Positions 38,301 to 47,044 of a stretch of 64,000 bases of DNA are shown piece after piece. A model generated the notes under the pieces. It searched no databases, was not told the DNA's origin, and was given only the letters and a program-made list of their open reading frames with translations. The number at the start of each line of letters is the position of its first letter. Position 1 is the first letter of the stretch. This stretch comes from Acidobacteriota bacterium (GTDB taxonomy: Bacteria; Acidobacteriota; UBA6911; JACQSX01), in contig JACQSX010000010.1 of assembly GCA_016211105.1 (NCBI GenBank), forward strand, positions 276,913 through 340,912, in the 5' to 3' direction. The position numbers were made by a program, and so were the translations under genes.

Positions 38301-38857
38301 TTGTCATCTGCCAGGTTGAGGTCCGTACCAGTGCGACTGTCGAAACTCAACGCCCCTACGCCGGTTGTATAGCCACCGCCGCTTTTGGGGGTGAACGTAA
38401 CCGTCCTGTTATTCAGGTCAAAGAGCTCTCCAGGCTGGAGAATCGTCGCGTCCGATTCAATGACGGTAACGTTTCCGACCACCGAGTCCGCAGCCAACGA
38501 AAGCAAGGCAGATCGGCCGAAGATCAACACGAGGGCTGCCAGAAGAGGGAAAGTCCGAGCAGCGGCCGTTAAAACCTGCGAAAAAATTCGGCGCCGCGGG
38601 GGTAAGAACCTGTTAAAAAATTCCGAGCCGCGCGCGTAAGCAAGCGGACTCCCGTCGGAGAATCCGCTCCCTGACAGTCGCAGCTCTGCTATTCGATTTC
38701 CGCCTGCCGCATTCTGTCCGCTCCCTAACGGTCGCGGCTCGGATATTTTCGCACCTTGTAAGGGCTCCTCCCAAAAATGGCAAGAGAATAGGCTGAGAGT
38801 TGCAGGATGAAGTCGGTAATGCAACACGTAGCCTGACGAGTTGTTTTTCGCCTTCAT
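35360..38857 (-). CDS. Giant secreted protein: nidogen-like region, metalloprotease-like region, FlgD-like Ig domain, four C-terminal WxLAEGxT repeats
   Basis: Signal-like LLAALVLIFGRSALLSLAADS; FTFPFFGVNRTSVFVNANGHVTFGG; ISPNSDNINDLLAIQFTLSAPDTITIEILDRNG; ends GMHQAMGVRQ. N-terminus uncertain because of an embedded repeat. Confidence 0.75.
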   Translation of the reverse strand: MKAKNNSSGYVLHYRLHPATLSLFSCHFWEEPLQGAKISEPRPLGSGQNAAGGNRIAELRLSGSGFSDGSPLAYARGSEFFNRFLPPRRRIFSQVLTAAARTFPLLAALVLIFGRSALLSLAADSVVGNVTVIESDATILQPGELFDLNNRTVTFTPKSGGGYTTGVGALSFDSRTGTDLNLADDNSSLQALNFTFPFFGVNRTSVFVNANGHVTFGGSSALSHFNSGGSPASLGTDVSTILDRIASQLPRIAPLWQDWDPSAGGGVFANSLSDRLIVTWNSVPLFGTTTTATFQVVLFSTGAIQMSYSSVPTTPAGGYLTGISPGGRNEFQVTTVDFSLGPASSISTFPNFEPLAQVFGSSTSPLVHINAVARKLYGIHPDRFDQIVMFANFTHAMGDAFAFELTTRQTTSGIGLPLFNGSSFFGSAGKLQSFLNMNRLSRYPADPAAVFLGTDSTLSIMGQESGHQWLAFVNFDNGGVCSDLLLGRDLAHWSFFHDSDASDMEGNKWRDNGNGTFTTIEATTRFSALDQYIMGLRSAAEVSPFFFIDGPTGTTKTRSSSPQLGVTASGLRKNVTLSNVITCEGSRSPSSGFSTVNSTTVWNQAFILLIGAGATAPSADLAKIDNIRTTWTSYFPAATTGRGAVSTALGTPTLSGVSASPFVISPNSDNINDLLAIQFTLSAPDTITIEILDRNGAVVATPMIASSMNAGTTIVGWNGFDSSGAVANDGMYTFRVRGTGGTATGSFGVNNTVPEISKSWLLAEGSTVGFEAYALVHNPNNAPVTVTLTFFKQDGTTQTYSEVVPALTRTTVPIHREVPGTFSVSTRVDATLPILVERAMYFNSSRGGHDSIGVTSTAQSWFFPANRSLAGDEDFILIVNPSSSSTAAVTATFFFENQNPLTQTYSVGPNSRFTIPVHGVVQGTRVSVRLQATVAIAAERALYINNRAGGAAGIGAVSPSLTWYFAEGDISDLTSPFVATTLLELFNPANAIANVTVNYLLENGTVIAKSYTLAAERRRTINAASDVGVGQRFSLEVLSNTPVVAERLMFSGADVGDSIGSPTTAYVWNLAEGFTAFGYETWVIVSNPGSQTANLTARFLKQNGQNIVRTYTLPAKQRLAIYVNTAIDEPTSVSTRVTSDQPIVVERTMKFAGRMGMHQAMGVRQ
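38586..38743. repeat. Palindromic repeat cluster, family TCCGAGCCGCGCGCGTAAGCAAGCGGAC
   Basis: 28-nt left arm 38622..38649 with imperfect inverted right arm 38716..38743 (GTCCGCTCCCTAACGGTCGCGGCTCGGA), a second right arm at 38663..38686 and a partial left arm near 38586. Same family at 43749..43844. Confidence 0.82.
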
Positions 38858-38922
38858 ACTTCTAAACTGCAGCCTTATCTGTTCACCTTTGCGTCGAATT
38901 TTGAAAAATCCGGACCCGGAAA

Positions 38923-40023
38923 TCAGCGAGGCCCGCCTGGCAAAGGGAGCTCCCACACGCCCTGCTGTGTCCACAGTTGCAGCGCCCGTGAAGCTTCATC
39001 CACGGTCAACTGCAGAATCGCTGTATTGTCGGGGAGTGTCGCTTCAACCGGGAGCCGTTCGCCGGAATCCGAGATGGCATAAAGGCGGTTCTTCACCAGA
39101 TGGGAGTGGATCGGCTCTGCGAATATCGCATAGAGCTGACCCGGATCGTCCGGGTTGAAAGCGAGGCGTGGCACGTAGGTCGCTTGCCACGCAGCCAGCG
39201 GGATATCTTCGCCAAATTGCCGCCAGCTCGCGCCTCCATCCGTGGTTCGATAGATTCCGTGGCGCTCATGCGCAACATAAGCTACATCGGGATTACCCGG
39301 ATGAACGATCAGGCTGCGAAACTCTTCAGGTCTTCCTCCAGCCCTCGCTTCTGGGAGGCCGTTGCTTGCACTGGACCAGGTTTGTCCTTCATCGGAGCTT
39401 CTGAATATTCCGTGGCGCGCCGTGGCCACATAAAGAATGCCCGGCGCGGTTTCAGCTACGGCTACTGCCAGAGGGATATAAGGCTCGGCCACCGGGCTGG
39501 ACACCGGGTTCCAAAGCTTCCCTCCGTTTCGGGTTTGCCACAGGCCGTCGCGCCGGCCCGCGAAAACTACATTCGGATCGATGGGATTCACTGCTAGGCC
39601 GAAGACCTCGTCATTGGCGCCCTCAATGGGCGACTGGGCCCAGGATTGGCCGCCATCGTCGCTGGCAAAAAGCCCTTCCGCCGTGGTCTCATAGACTCGC
39701 ATCGAGCCAGCATTGGCGGGCACAACAGCATGGACCCGCGATCCAGGCACTCTCTGGTCGAAAACCGCAAGTCGAGCTTTGCCTGGGAGCGTCGATTTCG
39801 CCTCTTGCGTTCCGGCGAGCGCAAACGGAGCAAGGAAGAGGCCCATTGCAAGGATTAGTGCACTGTAACAACTCGAATAGTACCGGCGGACGCCGTAGAG
39901 GCGCCCCACCGTGGCGCCTCCATAGGAAAACATGGCGCCAGTCCTGGTGTGGCAGTACACTAGGAAACTCACCAAGAGAGCGTAATTCCATGCCGCTTTG
40001 TCGGCAGTCATCATCGATGCCAT
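38923..40023 (-). CDS. Secreted BNR/Ycf48-like beta-propeller protein
   Basis: Repeated sialidase/VPS10-type motifs: LFASDDGGQSWAQSP, LWQTRNGGKLWNPVS, IFRSSDEGQTWSSAS, IYRTTDGGASWRQFG. N-terminus uncertain. Confidence 0.8.
   Translation of the reverse strand: MASMMTADKAAWNYALLVSFLVYCHTRTGAMFSYGGATVGRLYGVRRYYSSCYSALILAMGLFLAPFALAGTQEAKSTLPGKARLAVFDQRVPGSRVHAVVPANAGSMRVYETTAEGLFASDDGGQSWAQSPIEGANDEVFGLAVNPIDPNVVFAGRRDGLWQTRNGGKLWNPVSSPVAEPYIPLAVAVAETAPGILYVATARHGIFRSSDEGQTWSSASNGLPEARAGGRPEEFRSLIVHPGNPDVAYVAHERHGIYRTTDGGASWRQFGEDIPLAAWQATYVPRLAFNPDDPGQLYAIFAEPIHSHLVKNRLYAISDSGERLPVEATLPDNTAILQLTVDEASRALQLWTQQGVWELPLPGGPR
39895..39924. repeat. Variant of the GTAGAG..hairpin repeat near the 5' end of the BNR gene
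   Basis: GTAGAGGCGCCCCACCGTGGCGCCTCCATA; arms GAGGCGCC/GGCGCCTC. Confidence 0.6.
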
Positions 40024-40122
40024 TTACAGAAGGAAAGACACTTCCCTATTTTTACCCCTATGTGGGGACAGTTCATGGTACAGCGGGTTGGAGGCGAGCA
40101 CAACGGCGCGGAGTCGGATGAT

Positions 40123-43100
40123 CTACTGTCTAACCCCCATCGATTGGTGCATCCCTAGCCGATTGGCGAACTTCATGGTGCGCTCGACCACGACGGGCTG
40201 ATCCGAGGTTACTTGTGTGCTGACGGAAGTCGCTTCGTCGATGCTGGTGTTGACGTAAATGGTCAGGCGCTGTTTAGGCGGCAAGACGTAGTTTCTAATA
40301 ATGTTTTGACCGCTTTGCTTCAGGAAGCGAGCCGTGATATTGGCAGTCTGGTTGCCGGGGTTGCCGACGATCACCCAGGTCTCGTAACCAAAAGCCGTGA
40401 AACCCTCCGCCAGGTTCCAGATAGTCGCCGTGGTTGGAGATCCGACTGAGTCGCCCACATCGGTCCCTGAAAACATCAAGCGTTCCGCTACGATCGGATT
40501 GTTGGAAAGCACTTCCATGGAGAACCTCCGGCCAGTACCGATCTGACTGGAAACGTCCAGCGTCAGCCGCCGCTGGGCGGGTACGTTGTAGGCTCTTGGA
40601 AGGACCGTACCGTTTTCGAGCATAAAATTGACCGTGACGGTTGCGGGAACATTTCCCGGATTGAACATTTCCAAGAAGGTAGCCACCGGGATGCTGGTAG
40701 GGGAGGTCAAGGTAGAGGTGTCTCCCTCGGCGAAATACCAGGAGAGGCTCGGGGAGGCTGCACCGATCCCGGATGCTCCACCGCTCCGGTTTTGCGTATA
40801 GAAAGCCCGTTCCGCAGCAATGGGCAGGGTCGACTGCAATTGCACGGAAACTCGAAGATTGGGACTTATTACACCGTGGACCGGTATCGTATACCGGCTG
40901 TTGGCGCCCACGGGATAGGTCTGAATCAGCGGCGGTTGATTGTCAAAGATGAACGTGGCCGTGACGATAGTCGCCGACGTGGCGGAAGGGTTGACAATCA
41001 AAATAAAATCTTCATCACCGCTGAAAGTGCGATTTCCAGCAAAGTACCAATTTTTGCTGGTAGAGGTGACGCCAATCGTGTCATGCGCGCCCTTTCCTCC
41101 ATTAAAATACATGGCTCGTTCCACAATGATGGGAAGATCGGCGTCCACTCGGCTGCTGACACTAAAGGTGTTGGGAACATTGGCAGGATCGTGTATCGCA
41201 ACGGTATCCCGGGTACGGGCGGTAATCGACTTGCTGAGAGTCTTCGTAGTGCCGTCTTGCTTGAAAAATGTAACGTTTGCCGTGATGGGCAGGTCGTTCG
41301 GGTTTTGGATCAAAACATAGGCGTCAAAACCGACGGTACTTCCTTCTGCCAGAAACCAGGAGTTATTCACTTCGGGGACGGTATTGTTCAACCCGAAAGT
41401 GCGCTGTACCGGGGCTGCGCTATCACCCCGGACTAGAAATGTGTACGTGCCATCGTTGGCAATTAACCCGGCTGAAGTGATCCCGTTCCAAGTGACATCA
41501 AAAGTTCCCGCTCCCAGGTTGGCGCCGTCAAGGGGTGTGGCCACCAGATTGCCGGTCCGATCCAGGACGTCAACGGTGATGCGGTCAGGTGAGGAGAGGA
41601 TGAACTGAACTGTGACGATGTCTGTAATGCCGTCACCGTTGGGTGAAAAGATAAATGGTGAAACGCTGGCAGCCGTGATCAGTGGACTCCCGCCGGTAGT
41701 AGGATCACTGGTCGAACCAGTCCCGCCGTTGTTGCGGTGGAAGCGAGGCCAAGGGGCGACATTCGGAGAAATACCGGTGGGACCAAGATCGGACGAACTG
41801 CCTACGCTGCCGGTCTCACGATAGATTTTCACACCGCCTGCGTCCGGGAGACCTGTAAAATTCTTATGACCGTTTCCAATCAATAAATCAATCAAACCAT
41901 CTCCGTCTATATCTGCGAGGGTGGGAGAACTCCAGGTAAACATCGGCTGTCCCGGAAATTCCGGCGAGGAAGTATCAATGGGATAGCCGGGCTTCTTGGC
42001 GCCCGTCAGAGCATCAAAAGCCGTAACGGCGCCAGCGCCTCCGACCACTACCGCGAAACCACTGCCGTCGATGTTGCCTATTGCCGGGGAGCTGAAAAAT
42101 GCGTAACTGGCAGCATCGGAAGGGGAAGCCGCGGGGGTATTTTTCCACCGAATGGTTCCGTTGGAATTGATGCAGTACAGGTACCCGCTCTGGTCCCCGA
42201 CAAAGGTTTCCAGCTTACCGTCTCCATCCACGTCTGCTAAAGCCGGAGATGCAAAAACGCGATTATCTGTCGACAGCACGCTGTCGGAGAGACTCACTGG
42301 CCAGCCGCTGACATTGATACCGCTTATCTCGTAGGCGTTGAGATACTCACCGGGATATCGAGTCTCCGGCGCAGAGGCGCCATAGTAGAGCCCAGTGCCG
42401 ATGACAATCTCCGACTGTCCATCCCCGTCGATGTCGCCAATCGCCGGAGACGATTGGAATATTTGATCAATGTATTGGGGCCAGCCCGAAAGTTGTTCCC
42501 CATTGTAGCGAAAGACACGCAGGACCCCGCCCCGCGGTACGGTGGAGTCCCCACCGATCACAATTTCCAGCTTGCCATCTCGGTTGAGGTCGGCCACTGC
42601 CGGCGAAGACCAGACGGTGTCTCCATTGTTAAAAGGCCAGCCAGGAAAGACGGCGCCTGTCTCAGCGCTCCAGACGTAGATCAGATGCGAAAAGGCCCCG
42701 ACGATTACCTCAAAGAGCCCGTTGCCATCCATATCGGCGACAGCCGGAGAGCTAAAGACTCCATAATTCCCGTCGCCGATCGAAACGCCGGTAAATTGCG
42801 GCCAGCCCGGAAGAGGGATTCCCTGGGAGTCGAAGGCATAGACGAATCCGTCTCCGGAGCCAACGAAAATTTCCAACTTGCCATCGTTGTTGATGTCCAC
42901 TAATGCAGGAGTCGAGTTCACTACATCGTTTTGTCCCGCACGAAGGACCCCACCCTGGGAGGCAGCGGTGGTCTGATTGAGTAAGGTCTTGGGGAAGCCG
43001 GGAAGCTCCGTGCCATCCGGACGCCAAGCGTGCAGCTTTCCATTGGTGTCTCCTACTACCGTGATCATCGGCGTTCCCGACCCAGCTAGCCTGCCGCCGG

Positions 43101-43341
43101 CCACGCCGGGATGCTGCACCCAAACCCCCGCATCAAATCTGATGGAAGAAGTAACAGAGGCGTAGCTATCAAATAAAGAGATCAGCGGAACGAGTACAAC
43201 AAATGCCCGTACGGCTCTCGAGCACCGATTGTAACCGCGGTTTTCATCCAACCATCTGTTGGAAACACGCTTTGTGAGGCGGAGGATCACGCGCGGGAAA
43301 ATACCATGTACAAAAACTGCGGAAAAAACAGATAGCTTCAA
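40123..43341 (-). CDS. Giant secreted FG-GAP/VCBS-repeat protein with FlgD-like Ig domain and C-terminal WxLAEGxT repeats
   Basis: FG-GAP repeats (SSPAVADMDGNGLFEVIVGAFS, ASPALADVDGDGKLETFVGDQSG); FSPNGDGITDIVTVQF; C-terminus homologous to 35360..38857, ending GMHQSMGVRQ. Confidence 0.88.
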   Translation of the reverse strand: MKLSVFSAVFVHGIFPRVILRLTKRVSNRWLDENRGYNRCSRAVRAFVVLVPLISLFDSYASVTSSIRFDAGVWVQHPGVAGGRLAGSGTPMITVVGDTNGKLHAWRPDGTELPGFPKTLLNQTTAASQGGVLRAGQNDVVNSTPALVDINNDGKLEIFVGSGDGFVYAFDSQGIPLPGWPQFTGVSIGDGNYGVFSSPAVADMDGNGLFEVIVGAFSHLIYVWSAETGAVFPGWPFNNGDTVWSSPAVADLNRDGKLEIVIGGDSTVPRGGVLRVFRYNGEQLSGWPQYIDQIFQSSPAIGDIDGDGQSEIVIGTGLYYGASAPETRYPGEYLNAYEISGINVSGWPVSLSDSVLSTDNRVFASPALADVDGDGKLETFVGDQSGYLYCINSNGTIRWKNTPAASPSDAASYAFFSSPAIGNIDGSGFAVVVGGAGAVTAFDALTGAKKPGYPIDTSSPEFPGQPMFTWSSPTLADIDGDGLIDLLIGNGHKNFTGLPDAGGVKIYRETGSVGSSSDLGPTGISPNVAPWPRFHRNNGGTGSTSDPTTGGSPLITAASVSPFIFSPNGDGITDIVTVQFILSSPDRITVDVLDRTGNLVATPLDGANLGAGTFDVTWNGITSAGLIANDGTYTFLVRGDSAAPVQRTFGLNNTVPEVNNSWFLAEGSTVGFDAYVLIQNPNDLPITANVTFFKQDGTTKTLSKSITARTRDTVAIHDPANVPNTFSVSSRVDADLPIIVERAMYFNGGKGAHDTIGVTSTSKNWYFAGNRTFSGDEDFILIVNPSATSATIVTATFIFDNQPPLIQTYPVGANSRYTIPVHGVISPNLRVSVQLQSTLPIAAERAFYTQNRSGGASGIGAASPSLSWYFAEGDTSTLTSPTSIPVATFLEMFNPGNVPATVTVNFMLENGTVLPRAYNVPAQRRLTLDVSSQIGTGRRFSMEVLSNNPIVAERLMFSGTDVGDSVGSPTTATIWNLAEGFTAFGYETWVIVGNPGNQTANITARFLKQSGQNIIRNYVLPPKQRLTIYVNTSIDEATSVSTQVTSDQPVVVERTMKFANRLGMHQSMGVRQ

Positions 43342-43748
43342 GCCCTCTCCCTGTACTATTGGGACAACTTCATCTTAGTTAGATGCGCTTGCAGAACGAT
43401 AAGTTGCAAAACCATAACAAAACCATAAATGGACTCGTAATCTTATCTCTTCCGCTCTGATGAGAACCTAACAAATCGGCTTGATGGAGCTTGTGATCTT
43501 TCGCACGGCGCCAGAGCCGCTGTTCGCGCCCGTATCATCGTGAGGGAGTGCGTTGGGCGCAAAACGAAATGCATTCGCGTTTGCACCGCAAAGATCGGTG
43601 GATCGTGGATTACAAAACTTCGTTATTGGTAGAATCATGGTGAACGATTGTCCTGGAACCGAAATTCGTTGAACAGGTTCAGTTCATGCTTTGAAGCGCC
43701 AGCAAAACTTGCGGAGGCCGAAAGGGCCGAAAGCGAATCGTTCCGTCC

Positions 43749-43844
43749 GTGAGAAGAAAAAGTCCGAGCCGCGCGCGTAAGCAAGCGAACTCTCGTTGGA
43801 GGGTCCGCTCCCTCACGGTCGCGGCTCGGATTTTTTCTTCTCAC
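43749..43844. repeat. 96-bp giant hairpin, palindromic repeat family member
   Basis: 42-nt arms 43749..43790 and 43803..43844 pair at about 35/42 positions, 12-nt loop. Confidence 0.85.
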
Positions 43845-43890
43845 GGCGGGCCCCCGGGCCTGATTTTCTTACACATATTTCGGCATATGC

Positions 43891-44679
43891 ATGATTGATG
43901 GCAAGAGAGTGCTTGTAGTCCTGCCCGCCTATAATGCCGCCCGGACTTTGCGAGCGACGTATGCGGACATCCCGTTTTCTGTGGTTGACGAAGTGCTTTT
44001 GGTCGATGACGCCAGCGCGGACGCCACCGTCGATGTTGCCCGGCGGCTTGGGATTCCAGCCATTGTGCATGCAAAAAATCTTGGCTACGGCGGAAATCAA
44101 AAAACCTGCTACCGGGCGGCCCTACAAACAGACGCCGACATCGTGGTCATGCTGCACCCAGATTATCAATATACTCCCAGATTGGTTCCGGCGATGGCCT
44201 TAATGATTGCCAGCGATGAATATGATCTGGTGCTGGGATCGCGGATTCTTGGGGGGAAGACCCGCGCCGGCGGAATGCCGCGGTACAAGTACATATCCAA
44301 CCGCTTTCTTACCGCTTTTCAAAACCTTCTGCAGGGCGCCAAACTCTCCGAGTACCACACAGGATTTCGGGCGTTCAGCAGGAACATTCTGGAGACGTTG
44401 CCTTTGGAAGAAAATTCCAATGATTTTCTGTTTGACAACCAGGTCCTGGCGCAAGCCCTGTTCTTTGGATTTCGTATTGGGGAGATTAGTTGTCCCAGCC
44501 GCTATTTCCCGGAGGCGTCTTCCATTAACTTTTCCCGATCTGTGCGTTACGGGCTGGGAGTGATGAAAACCTCTCTTGAGGTGTTTGCCAAGCGGCTGGG
44601 ACTGGCCAATCCTCGGTATCTCTCGGCAGGTGGAAGGAAGCTGCAGGGAATGTCGAATGGCGAATGGCGAAATTCGTAG
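43891..44679 (+). CDS. Family 2 glycosyltransferase (dolichyl-phosphate-mannose synthase-like)
   Basis: VLVVLPAYNAARTLRATYADIP..EVLLVDDASADATVDVARRLGI..VMLHPDYQYTPRLVPAM..SRILGGKTRAGGMPRYKYISNRFLTAFQNLL. Confidence 0.9.
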   Translation: MIDGKRVLVVLPAYNAARTLRATYADIPFSVVDEVLLVDDASADATVDVARRLGIPAIVHAKNLGYGGNQKTCYRAALQTDADIVVMLHPDYQYTPRLVPAMALMIASDEYDLVLGSRILGGKTRAGGMPRYKYISNRFLTAFQNLLQGAKLSEYHTGFRAFSRNILETLPLEENSNDFLFDNQVLAQALFFGFRIGEISCPSRYFPEASSINFSRSVRYGLGVMKTSLEVFAKRLGLANPRYLSAGGRKLQGMSNGEWRNS

Positions 44680-44683
44680 TTGC

Positions 44684-45847
44684 TCATTCGAAATTCTTGA
44701 TTTTCGAGATTTCTTCAATGGCGGTTTGATAACAGCGAAGGACTCGATCCCAAGAATAATTTCGACCTACGTAATCCCGTCCGCGCATTCCCATTCTTGT
44801 GCCAAGCTCAAAGTCCGCGCAGAGCTGATTGACTGCCTCATGGAGCGAGACAGGGTCGTCAAAGAGCAAACCTGCTCCGCTTGAGCGTATATGTCCTTCC
44901 AGTACGGCGGAACCACGCCGCCCGATCACCGGTCTACCTTGGGCCCAAGCCTCCAGGGCCGCTAGGCTCAGACTTTCATATAAGGAGGGGACGATCAAAG
45001 CGAGGCATCGTTGCAGCAGCGAAATTTTCTCCTGCTCGCTGACCTGGGCCATCAGGCGGATCCGCGGATGTGATGGCAGACCGATGATGGGCGTGCCAGC
45101 AACCACCAGTTGCACGTCAGGCAGAGGGAGGCCAAGGAACCAGTCCGCTAGCTCGGTGATCCCTTTATGAGCATCGATGCGGCCGATGTATAAGAAGAAC
45201 CGCTCGGCCGGCGGCGACGGACGGGTAACGGGGGGAACGTCGATGCCGGTACCAACCACCTCGGATGGAACATGTTGATTGTGGAAGACTCGCTCAACCA
45301 GCGCCTTTTCTGCTTCCGTGTTGTAAAAGATTTTCTTGGGAAGATGAAAGACGGTCCGGTAAATTGCCAGTCGCAGCGGAGGCTCATCGTGAGCTGTAGG
45401 AACGAGTATGGCGCGCTCGGGAGCAATTGCGATTCCATCGACGGTGGTGGCATAAAGGTATGTGAGAAAAATGACCGAGGCGTAACCTGCGCGTTCCGCC
45501 TCCAGGTATTGATGCAGGCGGGGAGATACCGGTCCTTGCCAATTGAGCCAGGTCCGTTCTTCCTCCAGGGAGTGCGGCTGGGCATAGAGAAGCTCTCGGA
45601 GTTTTTTTAAACCCTGGTGCTTCCGGCGCCCTTCCACCGGGAAGCGGCGAACCAGGACGCCGTTGCAGGTCGTTTCCCCTTCCGGGAAATGGTTGCTCCA
45701 GTCGTAGTAGTCCAGGGCGCAGGTGGTCAAAACCTCGACCTCGTACGATTGCGTAAGGCGCTCGGCCACGGCCCGGCAGAGTGACTCGGAGCCGCCGATC
45801 ACTTCTTCACCGTAGCGTTGAATGACGAATGCGATTTTCTTTTTCAC
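44684..45847 (-). CDS. GT4-type glycosyltransferase
   Basis: VKKKIAFVIQRYGEEVIGGSESLCRAVAERL (GTG 45847), FLYIGRIDAHKGITELADW, IVPSLYESLSLAALEAWAQGRPVIGRRGS. The longer ORF to 46261 overlaps the divergent gene and is rejected. Confidence 0.88.
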   Translation of the reverse strand: MKKKIAFVIQRYGEEVIGGSESLCRAVAERLTQSYEVEVLTTCALDYYDWSNHFPEGETTCNGVLVRRFPVEGRRKHQGLKKLRELLYAQPHSLEEERTWLNWQGPVSPRLHQYLEAERAGYASVIFLTYLYATTVDGIAIAPERAILVPTAHDEPPLRLAIYRTVFHLPKKIFYNTEAEKALVERVFHNQHVPSEVVGTGIDVPPVTRPSPPAERFFLYIGRIDAHKGITELADWFLGLPLPDVQLVVAGTPIIGLPSHPRIRLMAQVSEQEKISLLQRCLALIVPSLYESLSLAALEAWAQGRPVIGRRGSAVLEGHIRSSGAGLLFDDPVSLHEAVNQLCADFELGTRMGMRGRDYVGRNYSWDRVLRCYQTAIEEISKIKNFE

Positions 45848-45877
45848 GGCTGATCTGCAGATGATAATGGAACACTC

Positions 45878-47044
45878 ATGGAAAGAAAAACTGGTGTGCT
45901 GACAGTGGGAATCGATTTTCGGCCGGTTCACAAGCCCGCCACTGCCAGGCGGGGGATCGGCAATTATACGCACAACTTGACACGCGCCCTGGCGGCATCG
46001 CCGGCTTCCAAGGAAATTTATCTCTGCGTTTCCGACTCGGCAAACAGTTGCGGCTTGGGAATTCCGGTATTGGTGAAGTGGCCTCGGAAACCTGGACGGC
46101 TCCACTGGGTCTGGGACTCTCTGTTTCTGCGCCGCAAGCTGAATCCGTTGGGTTTGAACTTTTTCCATGCCACCGATCAGGTGAGTGTTCCTAAAGGGAT
46201 GGCCGGGACCAAGATCTTGATGCACCTCCACGATGTCATCCCTTTCCTGTTTTGGGATCAATATTCAACCCATCTCCCGCTTGATTTCAGGTTCGCTTTG
46301 AAGCGGAGTCTGCGGACGGCCTCACACGTCGACGCGGTAATCACCGACTCGGAATGTTCCCGAAGAGATATTTTGAAGTGGACGCGAGCCCAGCCGGAAC
46401 GAGTCCACGTGGTCGCTTTCGGCTGCGATGACCACTTCAAACGGGTTGAAGATCCAACCGCTCAGGAGGAGTTTGTGCAGGCAAGAGGTATCCGGACGCC
46501 ATACCTTCTTTACGTGGGAGCGACCGATCATCGAAAGAATCTGCCCTTCCTGATTCGCGCCTTTGGCCGGCTGCGTGAAGCGGGTTATTCCGGTTCGCTT
46601 TATCTGCTGGGAGACGAATTCACCAGGCACGATTTGGCCCAGGTGAAAAAAATCCGGGAAGAGATCTCGCGTTCTCGACATACTGGAGTGATCCATACCC
46701 CCGGTTATGTCGATCCCAGAGACTTAAGACTGTATCTGGCCTGCGCCGATGCCTTCGTTTTTCCCTCGCTTTATGAAGGCTTCGGCCTGCCTGCCCTGGA
46801 GGCAATGAGTTGCGGCACTCCGGTGGTGGTATCCAACCGATCGTCCATTCCGGAAGTTGTCGGAGACGCCGGTCTTTATTTCGATCCCTCGCGGGAAGAT
46901 GAATGTGTTCGCCAACTGCTTCTCCTCACTCGCACTCAAGGTTTGCGAGAGGAGTTGAGCCAGCGGGGTTTGGCTCGAGCTGAGCTTTTTTCCTGGCGGA
47001 ACGCAGTCGAGCAGATCTTGCAGATTTACGTAAAGTTAGTATGA
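45878..47044 (+). CDS. GT4-type glycosyltransferase
   Basis: GIGNYTHNLTRAL, LLYVGATDHRKNLPFLIRAFGRL, FPSLYEGFGLPALEAMSCGTPVVVSNRSSIPEVVGDAGLYFDP. Confidence 0.92.
   Translation: MERKTGVLTVGIDFRPVHKPATARRGIGNYTHNLTRALAASPASKEIYLCVSDSANSCGLGIPVLVKWPRKPGRLHWVWDSLFLRRKLNPLGLNFFHATDQVSVPKGMAGTKILMHLHDVIPFLFWDQYSTHLPLDFRFALKRSLRTASHVDAVITDSECSRRDILKWTRAQPERVHVVAFGCDDHFKRVEDPTAQEEFVQARGIRTPYLLYVGATDHRKNLPFLIRAFGRLREAGYSGSLYLLGDEFTRHDLAQVKKIREEISRSRHTGVIHTPGYVDPRDLRLYLACADAFVFPSLYEGFGLPALEAMSCGTPVVVSNRSSIPEVVGDAGLYFDPSREDECVRQLLLLTRTQGLREELSQRGLARAELFSWRNAVEQILQIYVKLV

Noticed and set aside
43635-43844. 69-aa ORF (MRRKNPSRDREGADPPTRVRLLTRAARTF..)
   Set aside because: Translation of the palindromic repeat 43749..43844, not a protein gene.
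45848-46261. N-terminal extension of the GT4 ORF 44684..46261
   Set aside because: Overlaps the divergent GT4 gene 45878..47044. GT4 homology begins at VKKKIAFVIQRYG (GTG 45847).
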